64,000 nucleotides of DNA from Pectobacterium parmentieri (GTDB lineage: Bacteria; Pseudomonadota; Gammaproteobacteria; Enterobacterales; Enterobacteriaceae). Position 1 is the first letter of the stretch, and each line of letters begins with the position of its first letter. The translations under genes were made by a program, and so were the position numbers. Positions 17,557 through 27,802 of this stretch are shown in pieces. The notes below the pieces were generated by a model that worked only from the letters and a program-made list of their open reading frames with translations, did not search any database and was not told the origin of the DNA. The DNA is taken from assembly GCF_001742145.1 (NCBI RefSeq), contig NZ_CP015749.1:4216001-4280000 (forward strand). Direction: 5' to 3'.

Positions 17557-18413
17557 CGTTCCGTCCTCCTGATCGACTGGCTGATGCGGTTGGCGGATAG
17601 CACAACGAGTACGACAATCAGGCCGGGGAAGGTGGTCAGCCACCAGGCGGTAGCGATGTAGTTGCGGCCTTCGGCGATCAGCAGACCCCATTCCGGCGTG
17701 GGCGGTGGTGCGCCGTAGCCGAGGAAACTCAGCGTGGAGATAGCCAAAATCGCACTGCCAAATTGCAGCGCGGCGAAAGCGAAAACGGTGGTGAGTGAAT
17801 TCGGTAGGATGTGTCGCCACAGCACGCTGAAAAAGGTGCCACCGCTGCCATAGGCGGCTTCGACGTAGTCGCTATGGCGCACGCGAAGCACTTCTGAACG
17901 TACCAGTCGGGTAAAGCTGGCGACGGAAGTGACACCCACGGCAATCGCCGCGTTGACCGTGCCAAATCCCAACAGGATGATGACGCTCAGCGCCAGCAGC
18001 AGGCCGGGGATTGCCAGCAAAACATCGATGCTGCGCATGACGAGGCTATCCAGCCAGCCGCCAACGGCACCGGCTAATAGACCAAACAGGCTACCGAGCA
18101 CCAGACCCAGCCCGACAGCGATAAATGCGCCAGACAGCGAATGTACCGCGCCATAAACAATACGTGCGTAGAGATCGCGCCCAAGCTGGTCGGTGCCGAG
18201 CCAGTAGTTTGCGTCAGGAGCCAGCCGCTGGGCACCTGCGATGCCTTCTGTCGGGCTGTAGCTGGTAAACCAGCCGGGAAACAGCGCCCAAAGCGCGACA
18301 GTCAGTATCACCAGCCAGGCCAGCAGCAGCCCCGGCTGAAAGGCGTAACGACGCAGAAGCGGTCGCTTGCTCAGAAGGGGAAAGGTGATTTTTTCCAGTT
18401 GAACGGTAGTCAT
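17553..18413 (-). CDS. Dipeptide-type ABC transporter permease (DppC-like)
   Basis: The 286-residue inner-membrane protein has about six spans and the DppC-type opening with a long cytoplasmic N-terminus. The phrase YWLGTDQLGRDLYARIVYGA (about residues 69-88) is the standard motif of this subfamily. The EAA-type loop that contacts the ATPase is at YVEAAYGSGGTFFSVLWRHI. It overlaps both neighbours by four bases (ATGA), so the whole operon is translationally coupled. Confidence 0.92.
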   Translation of the reverse strand: MTTVQLEKITFPLLSKRPLLRRYAFQPGLLLAWLVILTVALWALFPGWFTSYSPTEGIAGAQRLAPDANYWLGTDQLGRDLYARIVYGAVHSLSGAFIAVGLGLVLGSLFGLLAGAVGGWLDSLVMRSIDVLLAIPGLLLALSVIILLGFGTVNAAIAVGVTSVASFTRLVRSEVLRVRHSDYVEAAYGSGGTFFSVLWRHILPNSLTTVFAFAALQFGSAILAISTLSFLGYGAPPPTPEWGLLIAEGRNYIATAWWLTTFPGLIVVLVVLSANRISQSIRRTER

Positions 18414-19354
18414 TGTGTGGCTCCTGGCGTTCTTTTCAGGCGCGGATCGAGCAGAGGATAGAGCAGGTCGACGGCCAGATTGACGACAACAAAGGCGGTG
18501 GCGGAAATCAGCACGATAGCCTGTAACACGCTGCTGTCCTGATAATTCACGGCTTCCTGCGTCAACTGGCCGAGCCCGTTACGGCCAAAGACGGTTTCGG
18601 TAATCAGCGCGCCCGCAATCAACTCACCCAGCAGCAAACCAGCGATAGTCAGCGTGGGCAGCATGGCGTTACGGGCGATATGCCGCCAGAGCACCCCGCT
18701 GCGGCTAGCCCCTTTCGCACGGGCAACGGCAACAAACGGCTGGGTTTGTACCTGATCGATGCTGCGCATCAGCACCTGAGCCAGCGGGGCGGAGATCGGT
18801 AGCGCTAGTGTGAGAACGGGCAAAATCAGCCCTTCCCATTCACCGGGGTTAATAATAGGAATCAGCCCCAAGCGGAAAGAGAAAATCTGAATTAGCACGA
18901 TGCCTAGCCAGAACGTTGGCACGGAAATAAACAGTGATGGCAGGGATTGCAGCACGGTTCGTAGCCACTGAAACGGCGTCAGTGTCGATAAGAACGCGAG
19001 GGCAAACGCCAACAACCCCGCGGCGATGAAGCCCAGTACCGCGAGCAACAGCGTCGGTGGCAGATTCGCGGTGATAAGCTCGGTGACCGGTACGCCAGCC
19101 TGAATCGATAGGCCAAGATCGCCACGCAGTATCTGCGCTAGCGCGTGAAAATATTGTGTAAGCACGGGGGTATCCGCACCGTAGGACAAACGCAACTGCG
19201 CGATCTGCTCGGCGCTGAGGCCGAGATCTGGGTTTTGAAACTTAATCAGTATGGCATCACCCGGCATCGCCTGAAGTAGGATAAAAGACAGGGTGAACGC
19301 AGCCCACAGTACGAGCAGTGCCTGGCCGACGCGCAGTGCCAGATATCGGTTCAT
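18410..19354 (-). CDS. Dipeptide-type ABC transporter permease (DppB-like)
   Basis: The 314-residue inner-membrane protein has about six spans. N-terminal LPGDAILIK-type and C-terminal LLYPLLDPRLKR elements are typical of DppB. The ATPase-contact loop is at FVAVARAKGASRSGVLWRHI. A strong ribosome site (GGAGGAG) precedes the ATG. It pairs with the DppC-like permease and follows the binding-protein gene after 26 bp. Confidence 0.92.
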   Translation of the reverse strand: MNRYLALRVGQALLVLWAAFTLSFILLQAMPGDAILIKFQNPDLGLSAEQIAQLRLSYGADTPVLTQYFHALAQILRGDLGLSIQAGVPVTELITANLPPTLLLAVLGFIAAGLLAFALAFLSTLTPFQWLRTVLQSLPSLFISVPTFWLGIVLIQIFSFRLGLIPIINPGEWEGLILPVLTLALPISAPLAQVLMRSIDQVQTQPFVAVARAKGASRSGVLWRHIARNAMLPTLTIAGLLLGELIAGALITETVFGRNGLGQLTQEAVNYQDSSVLQAIVLISATAFVVVNLAVDLLYPLLDPRLKRTPGATQ

Positions 19355-19380
19355 GATGCTCTCCTCCCTTTTCTTCGGTG

Positions 19381-21018
19381 TTATTTATCTAGCCAGGTGT
19401 TGTAAAAACTGGGGCGACCAACGGCTTCAAACGCGATGCCTTTTGTGGTGGAGGCACCCGCAAATACCTGTGGTTCTTCAAAGATGGGAATGACGTAAGC
19501 CTGATCGATCAGGTAGCTCTGCACCTCTCCTACCAGCGCCAGCCGCTTGCTGCGGTCGGTTTCAGCGGCGATACCATCCAGCAGCGTATTCAGATGCGGG
19601 TCGACAAAGTCCTTCACCTTGTCGCTGGAGCCACCTTTTTGCAGCAAGACGTTACGCACTGTGGGGTAATACTGGCTTTTCAGCACATCCGGGTCAGCGC
19701 GGCCGACCATCGCGGGTGCCACCCCGGTTTTCAGCGGATCGAGGCTATCCACGGTTTTACTGCCCGCGTCGCCCGCTAACACATTCAGCTTCACGCCGAC
19801 TTTTGCCCACTGTTGCGAAACCAACTGTAAGGTTTCTTTGTTCTGCGGCTGCGGCAGAGATTCATAGGCGGTCAATTCCAGCGTTTTGCCGTCTTTCTGG
19901 CGTAATTTTTGGGGACCGGTTTTCCACCCTGCGTCATCTAGCAGTTTGTTGGCCTGAGCGAGATCGAAGGTCAGCTTGCTGGAAAGGTCGACATAGCCCG
20001 CGGCGGTTTTAGCCAGCGGTGACGTGGCCTGCGGGTAGTTGTCTGAGAACAGCGTATCAATGATCTCTTTGGTGTTGGTGGCGTGCAGCAGTGCCTTACG
20101 CACGCGGATATCCGCTACCAGCGGGTTATCTGGACGGAAAACCACGCTGTTATTGACGCCGCGCGTAGGCGGGGCATAAAGATTGAAGCCCTGACTTTGT
20201 ACCCGCTTTTCATCATAGGCTTGGATCTGACGAATGAAATCCGCCTGACCGGAGACCAATGCGCCAATACGCACGCTGTCTTCTGGAGTGACCAGATAGG
20301 TAATGCCGTCCAGATAGGCACGCCCCTGATGCTTCGATTTAACCGGAGCCCAGTTGTAATCCTTACGGGCGGTCAGTTTCAGTTCGCGCCCCAGCTTCTC
20401 GCTGCTGACCACGAATGGACCGGAGCCAATAACGTTTTTGGCATTACCTAATTGATTGAAATTACGCTCAAGCGTGCTGAGAGAAACCAAACCGGAACCG
20501 ATGGCTGAAGTGCCTTGTAAAAACCCCGGTGAGGGCTTCTTAAAGTAAAATTTTACTGTCAGCGGGTCGATGACTTCACTACGTCGATAGTTGTTAATGA
20601 CTTCAGAAACCGGCAGGTTGAGCGCCGTATTCCCTAAACCGTAGGTATCAATGTTTTTCGCTACCGCGTTGGCGTCCAGCGGGGTGCCGTCAGAAAAGCT
20701 GATGCCGGGGCGGATCTTGAACGTGTATTCCGTGTTATCCGCGTTGATGGTCCAGGATTCTGCAACCCACGGTTCGATCTCCAACGTTTCCGGGTTCTGG
20801 TACGTTAGTTTATCGGTAATTTGATTGAGAATACCGCCGTTCGGATAAAAACCGCCCGCGGGCGTATAGAGATTGGTGTGTGCCTGCTGTTCCAGATAAA
20901 CCAGCGTGCCGCCAATTTTTGGTGCGTCATTCGCGGCTTGTGCATTCAATGCACCGCCCAGAAGGAGCAATGAGGAAAAAATAGCGAGTTTCTGATGAAG
21001 ATGCAAAAAAGTTGCCAC
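19381..21018 (-). CDS. ABC transporter periplasmic substrate-binding protein (KPN_01854-type)
   Basis: The 545-residue protein is an extracellular solute-binding protein of the peptide/nickel family (SBP family 5). A Sec signal peptide occupies residues 1-29, with likely cleavage after ALNAQA. The mature part has the family signature EPWVAESWTINADNTEYTFK and the RPGISFSDGTPLDANAVAKN segment near residues 82-117. It is the first gene of the six-gene minus-strand operon and delivers the unknown ligand to the permeases. The co-encoded monooxygenase and AhpD-like protein suggest a ligand that is oxidised after uptake. I recall this combination from Klebsiella and Agrobacterium vitis families but no characterised substrate. 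Confidence 0.9.
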   Translation of the reverse strand: MATFLHLHQKLAIFSSLLLLGGALNAQAANDAPKIGGTLVYLEQQAHTNLYTPAGGFYPNGGILNQITDKLTYQNPETLEIEPWVAESWTINADNTEYTFKIRPGISFSDGTPLDANAVAKNIDTYGLGNTALNLPVSEVINNYRRSEVIDPLTVKFYFKKPSPGFLQGTSAIGSGLVSLSTLERNFNQLGNAKNVIGSGPFVVSSEKLGRELKLTARKDYNWAPVKSKHQGRAYLDGITYLVTPEDSVRIGALVSGQADFIRQIQAYDEKRVQSQGFNLYAPPTRGVNNSVVFRPDNPLVADIRVRKALLHATNTKEIIDTLFSDNYPQATSPLAKTAAGYVDLSSKLTFDLAQANKLLDDAGWKTGPQKLRQKDGKTLELTAYESLPQPQNKETLQLVSQQWAKVGVKLNVLAGDAGSKTVDSLDPLKTGVAPAMVGRADPDVLKSQYYPTVRNVLLQKGGSSDKVKDFVDPHLNTLLDGIAAETDRSKRLALVGEVQSYLIDQAYVIPIFEEPQVFAGASTTKGIAFEAVGRPSFYNTWLDK

Positions 21019-21324
21019 GATGATTGTCCCTACATTGGATAGTTTTTATTAAATTTATTGGTTTATCAGGTGAATAGGCGTATCGATTACGTCCTGAAAC
21101 GGGGGGGTAAAGCAGGAAACGCTAACCGTTCGTTAAGGCCGATATTTCCATAGGTGGTAGGAAACAGCAAAGAACAATACCGGTATTGGTTATCCAATTT
21201 TTAGGTAGGAAAAAGAGTGATTTTTTGTGGGAGATAGCCGTATTTCGCGTGTGATGGCGTGTTTATTAAGCGTAGGGTCGCAGCGCTGCGAAAACGTCGT
21301 CGCAGCGCTCAGGTAGACGGAGGG
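21019..21324. other. Intergenic region between the ABC operon and ghrB
   Basis: This holds the promoter of the ABC operon on the minus strand and the 3' flank of ghrB. The palindromic CGCAGCGCTGCG at about 21288 together with GTCGCAGCGCTC may form the ghrB terminator. No gene or known operator was recognised. Confidence 0.4.
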
Positions 21325-22287
21325 TTATTTCAGAACCTGCGGATTCACGCAGTTTTCTTTGACCTGGCCGCTCAGAGCAGCAATCAGGTTGTCAACGGCA
21401 CAGGCAGCCATACCGTAACGGGTTTCATGCGTAGCAGAACCGATATGCGGCAGTGCCACCACGTTGGGTAAATCCAGCAGTGGAGAATCGACGGGCAGCG
21501 GCTCTTTGACAAAAACGTCCAGACCCGCGCCCTGAATGGTTCCTTTTACCAATGCTTCCGTCAGTGCCTCTTCATCCACGACGGCACCCCGGCCGATATT
21601 AATCAAAATGGCGCTGGGTTTCATCTTTGCCAACTGCTCGCGCCCAATGAGGTGGTGAGTTTCCGCCGTTAGCGGCAGCGTGATACAGAGGAAATCAGAT
21701 TCGGCCAATAGCGTATCGAGATCGCAGTGACGGGCACTAAAGCGCTGTTCTGCTTCAGCATGATGGCGGCGGGCGTTGTACAGCACCGGCATGCTGAAAC
21801 CAAAGTGGGCGCGTTGTGCGACGGCCAGACCGATGCGTCCCATCCCCAGAATACCGATGGTTTTATGGTGAACGTCGGTACCAAACCAGTCGCTGCCGAT
21901 CCCCCCTTTCCATTCTCCTGCTTTGACCCGCTCAGCCACTTCCACAACTCGGCGTGCGCTGGCGAGCATGAGTGCCAGAACCGTATCCGCCACGGTTTCC
22001 GTTAGCACGGTTGGGGTGTGCATGAGAATGACCCCTTTTTCATTCATTGCATCGACGTTGAAGGTGTCGTAACCGACAGAAATCGTGGAGGCTGCACGTA
22101 AACGCGGTGCGTGTTGCAGGAAATCTTTATCGACTTTACCGCCAGAACCGATGAGGCCTTCTGCCGTTGCCAGGGCTGGGTGATCGAGGGTGGGAAAGGC
22201 GTCAAGTTCAGTGACCGTGAAGTGTTGGTCTAAACGAGCGCGTAGGTCGTCAGCAATTGTTTTATACAGGATAACGCTAGGTTTCAT
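21325..22287 (-). CDS. ghrB: Glyoxylate/hydroxypyruvate reductase B
   Basis: The 320-residue D-2-hydroxyacid dehydrogenase is very similar to E. coli GhrB (YiaE) and starts with MKPSVILYK. It reduces glyoxylate, hydroxypyruvate and 2-keto-gluconate with NADPH in the cytoplasm. The nucleotide-binding motif [13 protein letters not shown] is around residue 150. The catalytic Arg is in [11 protein letters not shown], the Glu in [14 protein letters not shown], and the His in [15 protein letters not shown]. An upstream in-frame ATG at 22332 would add 15 residues not found in relatives; the chosen start has a CTGGAG ribosome site. Monocistronic as far as can be seen. Confidence 0.94.
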   Translation of the reverse strand: MKPSVILYKTIADDLRARLDQHFTVTELDAFPTLDHPALATAEGLIGSGGKVDKDFLQHAPRLRAASTISVGYDTFNVDAMNEKGVILMHTPTVLTETVADTVLALMLASARRVVEVAERVKAGEWKGGIGSDWFGTDVHHKTIGILGMGRIGLAVAQRAHFGFSMPVLYNARRHHAEAEQRFSARHCDLDTLLAESDFLCITLPLTAETHHLIGREQLAKMKPSAILINIGRGAVVDEEALTEALVKGTIQGAGLDVFVKEPLPVDSPLLDLPNVVALPHIGSATHETRYGMAACAVDNLIAALSGQVKENCVNPQVLK

Positions 22288-22552
22288 CACAAACTCCAGC
22301 AGATTAAGGAAGTTAACGTAGAAATCGCTCATCGAATAATCGCGTAGCTGGCGAGAGACTGCAAGTGATACCGCCCCCGCATTTGCCCAAGGTTAACCGC
22401 GATTAATGGGGGATTTGCACGATTTGCGCAAGGAGGGATGGCATGACAGCCGCACCAAGCGTACAGAATACGCCCACGGCATGAGCTATGCGTTGGTTAC
22501 ATGATTTTTGATTAAAATAATTCCTTTGTGATTGCTATCACTCATTTTCTTG

Positions 22553-22579
22553 TAAAGCATTACTGCAAAAAACCGATAA
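22553..22579 (+). promoter_or_regulatory. Sigma-28 (FliA) promoter of the chemoreceptor gene
   Basis: TAAAGCAT is followed after exactly 11 bp by ACCGATAA, against the flagellar class III consensus TAAAGTTT-N11-GCCGATAA. It lies 72 bp upstream of the chemoreceptor start. The rest of the gap 22288-22650 is the divergent promoter region of ghrB. It includes a strong ribosome-like GGAGG at 22432-22436 followed by a 13-codon open frame, which I do not call as a gene. Confidence 0.8.
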
Positions 22580-22650
22580 CGCTATTTACGGGTAGGGATG
22601 TTTTAGAAATGGTGCGGTTATTTAACACGGTGTTGTTAACGGGGGCATAA

Positions 22651-24612
22651 ATGCATTTTTTTACCAGGATTATGAGTAATCTCAAGGTATCTCATAAGCT
22701 GTATGGCGGGTTTGGTATTGTCCTGCTGTTAGTGATGATGGCGTCCGGTGTTGGCGCTATACGGTTTTTTATCATCCATGATCTGTATGTTAAAACGACC
22801 ATTTTGAATGAAATGAATCATTACCTCGATCAGTCAAAAATGGCGAGAGTCAAATATTCATTCACCTTTGCAGATGACAATATCAAGAATCTTAATACCT
22901 ATATCAATCAGGCAAGTCAGCAAAAAGAAAAAGCGAAAGCGCTAACGTGGGAAGACGGCTATCACTCTGATTTTAATAAGCTTGATCAGGATTTCGTAGA
23001 TTATGATGCCGATCTGAATACGATGAAATCAGCCGCGAGCGCGGTGGTCGATACGGCAAAGAAAATCAACCAGATGAATGCCTCCGATGCGTTAACAGCA
23101 TTTATGACCCATCTCTCTGTCGATACGGATGAAAATGCGCTGGCTGCGCAGAAAGAAACCCTTTCACTACAGTTTCTGAAATTGGTTAATAGCACCTATA
23201 TCTTACAAAGAGAGAACAGCGAAGCGGCGTTTAATGTGCAGAAACAGGTCTACGCCGAATCAAAGGCATCTTATGATGCGCTGGCATCATCGGTCAGTGA
23301 CGATCGCCGTCGCGTCGTGGATTCTTTTTGGCAAGTATTTGAAAACTATCATCAAACAGCAGAACAATATTACAAGCAACTGGGGCTGCTAAAAACCACA
23401 GATGTCAAATTCCGGGCAACCGGAGACAAGATGACGAGCGATATCGGCAGTATTTTGCAAAAACTCGGCGCTAAGAACGATGACATTATCAATAGCTCTG
23501 TACTGCAAACGCTGATTCTAGGGGCGATTGCCATCGTATTTGGTTTATTGATCGCATGGTCCGTTACGCGGCAAATTACCCGGCCTATTATCACCAACCT
23601 GAAGCTGGCGGAACGGATAGCGGGCGGCGATCTCTCTGCAAATGTCACGGTGGAGCGGCATGATGAGCTGGGGCAATTAACGACGGCGATGATGGTGATG
23701 ACGGAGAAATTACGTCATTTAATGACTGATATTCGTCAGAGCGTGTACAGCGTTGAGAGTGCTTCCTCTGACATTGCATCGGGCAATCATGATTTGTCAT
23801 CACGTACCGATCAGCAATCTGCGGCGATTGTAGAAACGGCAGCCAGCATGGAAGAGTTAACGGCGACCGTGAAGAACAATGCCGATAATGCCCGACATGC
23901 CAGCCAGATTGCCGGAGAAGCGTCAACCAATGCCAATCGCGGCGGGGATATCATTAACCGCGTGATTAGTACCATGAGCGATATTTCAGGCAGTTCGAAG
24001 AAGATCTCCGATATCACGAGCGTTATTAACAGCATCGCTTTCCAGACCAATATTTTGGCATTGAATGCGGCAGTGGAAGCGGCGCGGGCCGGTGAGCAAG
24101 GGCGGGGATTTGCGGTGGTCGCCAGCGAGGTTCGCAGTCTTGCTCAGCGCAGTTCACAGGCAGCAAAAGAAATCGAAAGCCTGATTTCAGAGTCGGTTTC
24201 TCGCGTAGATACAGGAACGGATCTGGTTTCTCAGGCGGGAACGACGATGGATGACATAGTGGCTTCTGTAAGCCGCGTGAATGACATCATGGGGGAAATC
24301 GCCTCAGCATCGGATGAGCAGAGCCGTGGTATTGCACAAATTGGCAGTGCGGTGGCTGAAATGGATACCACTATCCAGCAGAATGCCTCGATGGTGAGTG
24401 AATCGTCCGTCGCGGCGAATTCGTTGCAGGAGCAGGCCTCGAAGTTAGCAAAAATAATGTCGGTTTTCCGCATATCCGATGCGGATGTTGCCAGGTTGCC
24501 AAGACTGCAAGGGTCTAACACCGGTAATGGGCATTCGGGCAACAAGGCTACGGCTCGCCTGCCGACGCTCGCGTCTCGGGATAATGGGAACGATAACTGG
24601 ACAACGTTCTGA
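22651..24612 (+). CDS. Methyl-accepting chemotaxis protein with C-terminal CheR-binding pentapeptide
   Basis: The 653-residue transmembrane chemoreceptor has a first span at about residues 17-40, a long periplasmic helical ligand domain (about 41-285, long enough for a helical bimodular domain), a second span at about 287-307 and a HAMP domain (about 308-362). The cytoplasmic signalling domain carries the highly conserved tip [20 protein letters not shown]. The C-terminus ends NWTTF, close to the NWETF pentapeptide that tethers the CheR methyltransferase in Tar and Tsr, so this is probably a high-abundance type receptor. The ligand is unknown. A sigma-28 promoter upstream places it in the flagellar regulon. 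Confidence 0.93.
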   Translation: MHFFTRIMSNLKVSHKLYGGFGIVLLLVMMASGVGAIRFFIIHDLYVKTTILNEMNHYLDQSKMARVKYSFTFADDNIKNLNTYINQASQQKEKAKALTWEDGYHSDFNKLDQDFVDYDADLNTMKSAASAVVDTAKKINQMNASDALTAFMTHLSVDTDENALAAQKETLSLQFLKLVNSTYILQRENSEAAFNVQKQVYAESKASYDALASSVSDDRRRVVDSFWQVFENYHQTAEQYYKQLGLLKTTDVKFRATGDKMTSDIGSILQKLGAKNDDIINSSVLQTLILGAIAIVFGLLIAWSVTRQITRPIITNLKLAERIAGGDLSANVTVERHDELGQLTTAMMVMTEKLRHLMTDIRQSVYSVESASSDIASGNHDLSSRTDQQSAAIVETAASMEELTATVKNNADNARHASQIAGEASTNANRGGDIINRVISTMSDISGSSKKISDITSVINSIAFQTNILALNAAVEAARAGEQGRGFAVVASEVRSLAQRSSQAAKEIESLISESVSRVDTGTDLVSQAGTTMDDIVASVSRVNDIMGEIASASDEQSRGIAQIGSAVAEMDTTIQQNASMVSESSVAANSLQEQASKLAKIMSVFRISDADVARLPRLQGSNTGNGHSGNKATARLPTLASRDNGNDNWTTF

Positions 24613-24667
24613 TATCTCGTTAAGTCGATGGCTCAGAGGTGACAGATTGAACTGGAGGGAGTGGTAT

Positions 24668-25111
24668 TTACTGCTCCTTCACTCGTTCCACCCACTGCAT
24701 GATCAGCGCTGTAGCTTGTGTATCCTGATTAACGTTTTCCTCAACAACGACAAATCCCTGCTTATGGTAAAACCGACAGGCGCGTGTATTCTGCTGATAC
24801 ACTTCCAGACTGAGTAAGGGGAACTGCGCCTGAACATGCTGGATTAACGCTGCGCCAACCTGTTTGCCATAATAGTTGTGTTCCACAAACAGCGCGCCGA
24901 TAAACCGTGCTTCTAGTACGCTGATAAAACCAATAAGGCTTCCTTGCTCTTCATAAACCCAGGTTTGCGATTGGGGAATATAGATCTCACGTACCTCACT
25001 GGCGCTTTCTCGCCAGTAATCTTCACGAATAAAGGGATGTGCCAGAATGGTGCTCGTTAGCCAAAGCTGCATCAGCGGATCGAGGTCGCGGTCGCAGTAA
25101 GGGCGGATCAT
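24668..25111 (-). CDS. yiaC: GNAT-family N-acetyltransferase YiaC
   Basis: The 147-residue protein begins MIRPYCDRDLDPLMQLWLTS and contains HPFIREDYWRE, YEEQGSLIGFISVLEARFIG and a GNAT acetyl-CoA loop NYYGKQVGAALIQHV, matching E. coli YiaC. YiaC is reported as a protein lysine acetyltransferase in E. coli. The start at 25111 overlaps the tag stop codon as ATGA, the same tag-yiaC coupling as in E. coli; an upstream in-frame start at 25132 lies inside tag and is less likely. Confidence 0.9.
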   Translation of the reverse strand: MIRPYCDRDLDPLMQLWLTSTILAHPFIREDYWRESASEVREIYIPQSQTWVYEEQGSLIGFISVLEARFIGALFVEHNYYGKQVGAALIQHVQAQFPLLSLEVYQQNTRACRFYHKQGFVVVEENVNQDTQATALIMQWVERVKEQ

Positions 25112-25671
25112 GACGTACTTTCCTGATGACAAAAACAGTCAATCACATGGTCGTTGACCAATCCACCCGCTTGCATAAAGGCGTAGCAGATAGTCGAACC
25201 GATAAATTTGAAGCCGCGTTTCTTCAACGCTTTGGACATGGCATCTGAAACGTCCGTTTTGGCGGGAACGTCTGCGAGTGAAACGGGATGATTGAGACGC
25301 GGCTGGTGTTCGACAAAAGACCAAATGAAATCCGCGAAGCTCTCTCCTTGACTCTCCATCGCCACCCACACTTTTGCATTGGTGATAATCGCCTCGATTT
25401 TCCCGCGATGGCGGATAATACCGCTGTCCTGCACTAACCGATCTACGTCATCCTGCGTCATTTTCGCCACCCGCTCAGGGTTGAACTGGTGGAAGCAACG
25501 GCGATAGTTTTCGCGTTTTTTCAGGACAGTGATCCAGGAAAGGCCCGCCTGTTGGCCCTCCAGACACAGTAGTTCAAACAGTTTCTGGCTATCAGTGCAG
25601 GGTTTTCCCCACTCGTTATCGTGGTAATCCTGATATAAGGTGTCCTGTGTAACCCAGCCGCAGCGTTGCAT
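25108..25671 (-). CDS. tag: DNA-3-methyladenine glycosylase I
   Basis: The 187-residue enzyme excises 3-methyladenine from alkylated DNA. It starts MQRCGWVTQDTLYQDYHDNE. The zinc ligands of E. coli Tag are all present: Cys4, His17, His175 and Cys179. Core motifs are LEGQQAGLSWITVLKKRENY and KALKKRGFKFIGSTICYAFM. Length equals E. coli Tag. A good AGGAG ribosome site supports the start at 25671; a longer in-frame reading from 25764 adds an atypical 31-residue extension. Confidence 0.96.
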   Translation of the reverse strand: MQRCGWVTQDTLYQDYHDNEWGKPCTDSQKLFELLCLEGQQAGLSWITVLKKRENYRRCFHQFNPERVAKMTQDDVDRLVQDSGIIRHRGKIEAIITNAKVWVAMESQGESFADFIWSFVEHQPRLNHPVSLADVPAKTDVSDAMSKALKKRGFKFIGSTICYAFMQAGGLVNDHVIDCFCHQESTS

Positions 25672-25930
25672 TCCTTTCTCCTGATTCAGTTGCGCCGTTA
25701 GTGTTTGAACGCACCGTTTATTGTAAGGCAGTCTGCCGTAATATGGTGTGAGCATGGCATTCACGATGCTGTGTATGCAACCAGTATTTTGCGGGCGTGC
25801 TCGCAGATATGAAACGTCGTTTGCGGATAGGGCAGAAAGTCGTCGTGGAATCGTGAATAATATTTTGCCAACGGCTCAACGCTGTTCATTGAACATAAGA
25901 AAAACATAAACAGAGATAGGGGTACAGGGA

Positions 25931-26737
25931 ATGGCAGTGGAGTGGGTAGCAGCCTATCTGGCGCTAGGTGCGGTGGTTGGCTTTATGGCGGGATTATTAG
26001 GTATTGGCGGCGGCGGTATTATGGTGCCAGTGCTGACGGCGCTGTTTGCCGCACAGGGCGTGGATAATACACATCTGGTACATCTGGCATTGGGAACGTC
26101 AATGGCGGCGATTGTCGTCACGGCGATTTCCAGTCTGCGTACTCACCATCAGCATCAGGCGGTGCTTTGGCCTGTAGTTATGAAGATTACGCCCGCCATT
26201 CTGATCGGGACATTTACTGCTACCTGGCTGGCGACGCTGTTGCCGACGCGGACGCTGGCGATCTTTTTTTCCTGCTTTATGGCCTACGTTGCGCTGCAAA
26301 TGGTGTTGAATATCAAGCCAAAACCGCAGCGGCAGTTGCCCGGTACGGCAGGGGTATCGCTGGCCGGATTGGTGATCGGCAGCATCTCGGCGCTGGTGGC
26401 TATTGGTGGCGGGTCGCTTACGGTGCCGTTCCTGACGTGGTGCAATATACGTATCCAGCAGGCGATCGGTACGTCGGCGGCAGTCGGGCTACCGATTGCC
26501 CTTTCCGGTGCGTTGGGTTACATGATCAACGGTTGGTCGGCGAACGGGCTGCCTGATTACAGCGTCGGTTATGTTTCTCTGCCCGCTGTTTTCTTGATTT
26601 CTGCCGTCAGCTTCTTCACTGCGCCTGTCGGCGCTCGTCTGGCGCACCGTCTGCCGGTTGCGACGCTGAAAAAGGCCTTTGCGGCATTGTTACTATTGCT
26701 GAGCCTAAAGATGTTGCAGACCGTTTTTTCAAGCTGA
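25931..26737 (+). CDS. TauE/SafE family anion exporter
   Basis: The 268-residue membrane protein has about eight hydrophobic segments in two repeated halves. Each half carries the glycine-rich family motif (GLLGIGGGGIMVPVL at about 22-36 and ALVAIGGGSLTVPFL near 154-168). TauE/SafE proteins export sulfite, sulfoacetate or related organosulfur anions. The substrate here is unknown. It lies upstream of glyQS in the same direction with a gap of 126 bp. A strong AGGGG ribosome site precedes the ATG. Confidence 0.88.
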   Translation: MAVEWVAAYLALGAVVGFMAGLLGIGGGGIMVPVLTALFAAQGVDNTHLVHLALGTSMAAIVVTAISSLRTHHQHQAVLWPVVMKITPAILIGTFTATWLATLLPTRTLAIFFSCFMAYVALQMVLNIKPKPQRQLPGTAGVSLAGLVIGSISALVAIGGGSLTVPFLTWCNIRIQQAIGTSAAVGLPIALSGALGYMINGWSANGLPDYSVGYVSLPAVFLISAVSFFTAPVGARLAHRLPVATLKKAFAALLLLLSLKMLQTVFSS

Positions 26738-26863
26738 TCCTGAAATTTGAAAGATGATGGCGGGGATTTGCACTTGTTGCCGCATTCTGGCTGTATATCT
26801 TGCGGTCAGAGGGTATACTGGCGCATTCCTTATAAATCCACTTGTATCGTGCGCGAATCCAAC

Positions 26864-27793
26864 ATGCAAAAGTTTGATACCAAGACCTTCCAGGGCCTGA
26901 TCCTGACATTACAGGATTATTGGGCTCGCCAGGGCTGCACCATTGTTCAACCATTGGACATGGAAGTCGGCGCAGGCACTTCACATCCTATGACCTGCCT
27001 GCGGGCACTGGGGCCGGAGCCGATGGCAACCGCCTATGTGCAGCCTTCTCGTCGCCCGACTGATGGGCGCTATGGCGAGAACCCGAACCGCTTACAGCAC
27101 TATTACCAGTTTCAGGTCGTCATTAAGCCATCGCCGGAGAATATTCAGGAGCTGTACCTCGGTTCTCTGAAAGAGCTGGGTATGGACCCGACCATTCACG
27201 ATATCCGCTTCGTGGAAGACAACTGGGAAAACCCAACGCTGGGCGCATGGGGCCTGGGCTGGGAAGTCTGGCTGAACGGTATGGAAGTTACGCAGTTTAC
27301 CTACTTCCAGCAGGTTGGCGGCTTGGAATGTAAACCCGTGACCGGTGAGATCACCTACGGTCTGGAACGTCTGGCGATGTACATTCAGGGCGTGGATAGC
27401 GTTTACGATCTGGTTTGGAGCGATGGCCCGTTAGGTAAAACCACCTACGGCGACGTGTTCCATCAAAACGAAGTCGAGCAGTCGACTTACAACTTTGAAC
27501 ACGCTGATGTCGATTTCCTGTTCAGTTGTTTCGAACAATATGAAAAGGAAGCGCAGCACCTGCTGGCGCTGGAAAAACCGCTGCCTTTGCCAGCTTACGA
27601 ACGCATTCTGAAAGCGGCGCATAGCTTTAACTTGCTGGATGCGCGTAAAGCGATCTCGGTTACCGAGCGTCAGCGCTATATTTTGCGTATTCGTACCCTG
27701 ACCAAAGCGGTTGCGGAAGCCTACTATGCCTCTCGTGAGGCGCTGGGTTTCCCCATGTGTCACAAAAACGTGTGCAATAAGAAAGAGAGCTAA
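26864..27793 (+). CDS. glyQ: Glycine--tRNA ligase alpha subunit
   Basis: The 309-residue catalytic subunit of the alpha2-beta2 glycyl-tRNA synthetase starts [20 protein letters not shown] and is almost identical to E. coli GlyQ throughout, including [18 protein letters not shown] and [20 protein letters not shown], the class II aminoacylation core. The in-frame ATG at 26747 would add 39 residues not seen in relatives and is rejected. The beta-subunit gene follows after 9 bp, so both form one operon. Confidence 0.97.
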   Translation: MQKFDTKTFQGLILTLQDYWARQGCTIVQPLDMEVGAGTSHPMTCLRALGPEPMATAYVQPSRRPTDGRYGENPNRLQHYYQFQVVIKPSPENIQELYLGSLKELGMDPTIHDIRFVEDNWENPTLGAWGLGWEVWLNGMEVTQFTYFQQVGGLECKPVTGEITYGLERLAMYIQGVDSVYDLVWSDGPLGKTTYGDVFHQNEVEQSTYNFEHADVDFLFSCFEQYEKEAQHLLALEKPLPLPAYERILKAAHSFNLLDARKAISVTERQRYILRIRTLTKAVAEAYYASREALGFPMCHKNVCNKKES

Positions 27794-27802
27794 GAGGCAG
27801 CC

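Noticed and set aside
17557..17820. N-terminal extension of the double ATPase gene
   Set aside because: The 88 extra residues lie out of frame inside the permease gene and have an unnatural Arg/His-rich composition; the ATGA overlap at 17553-17556 gives the real start.
22443..22484. 13-codon open frame behind a strong GGAGG site upstream of the chemoreceptor gene
   Set aside because: Too short to support as a gene, and it lacks repeated regulatory codons or an attenuator structure.
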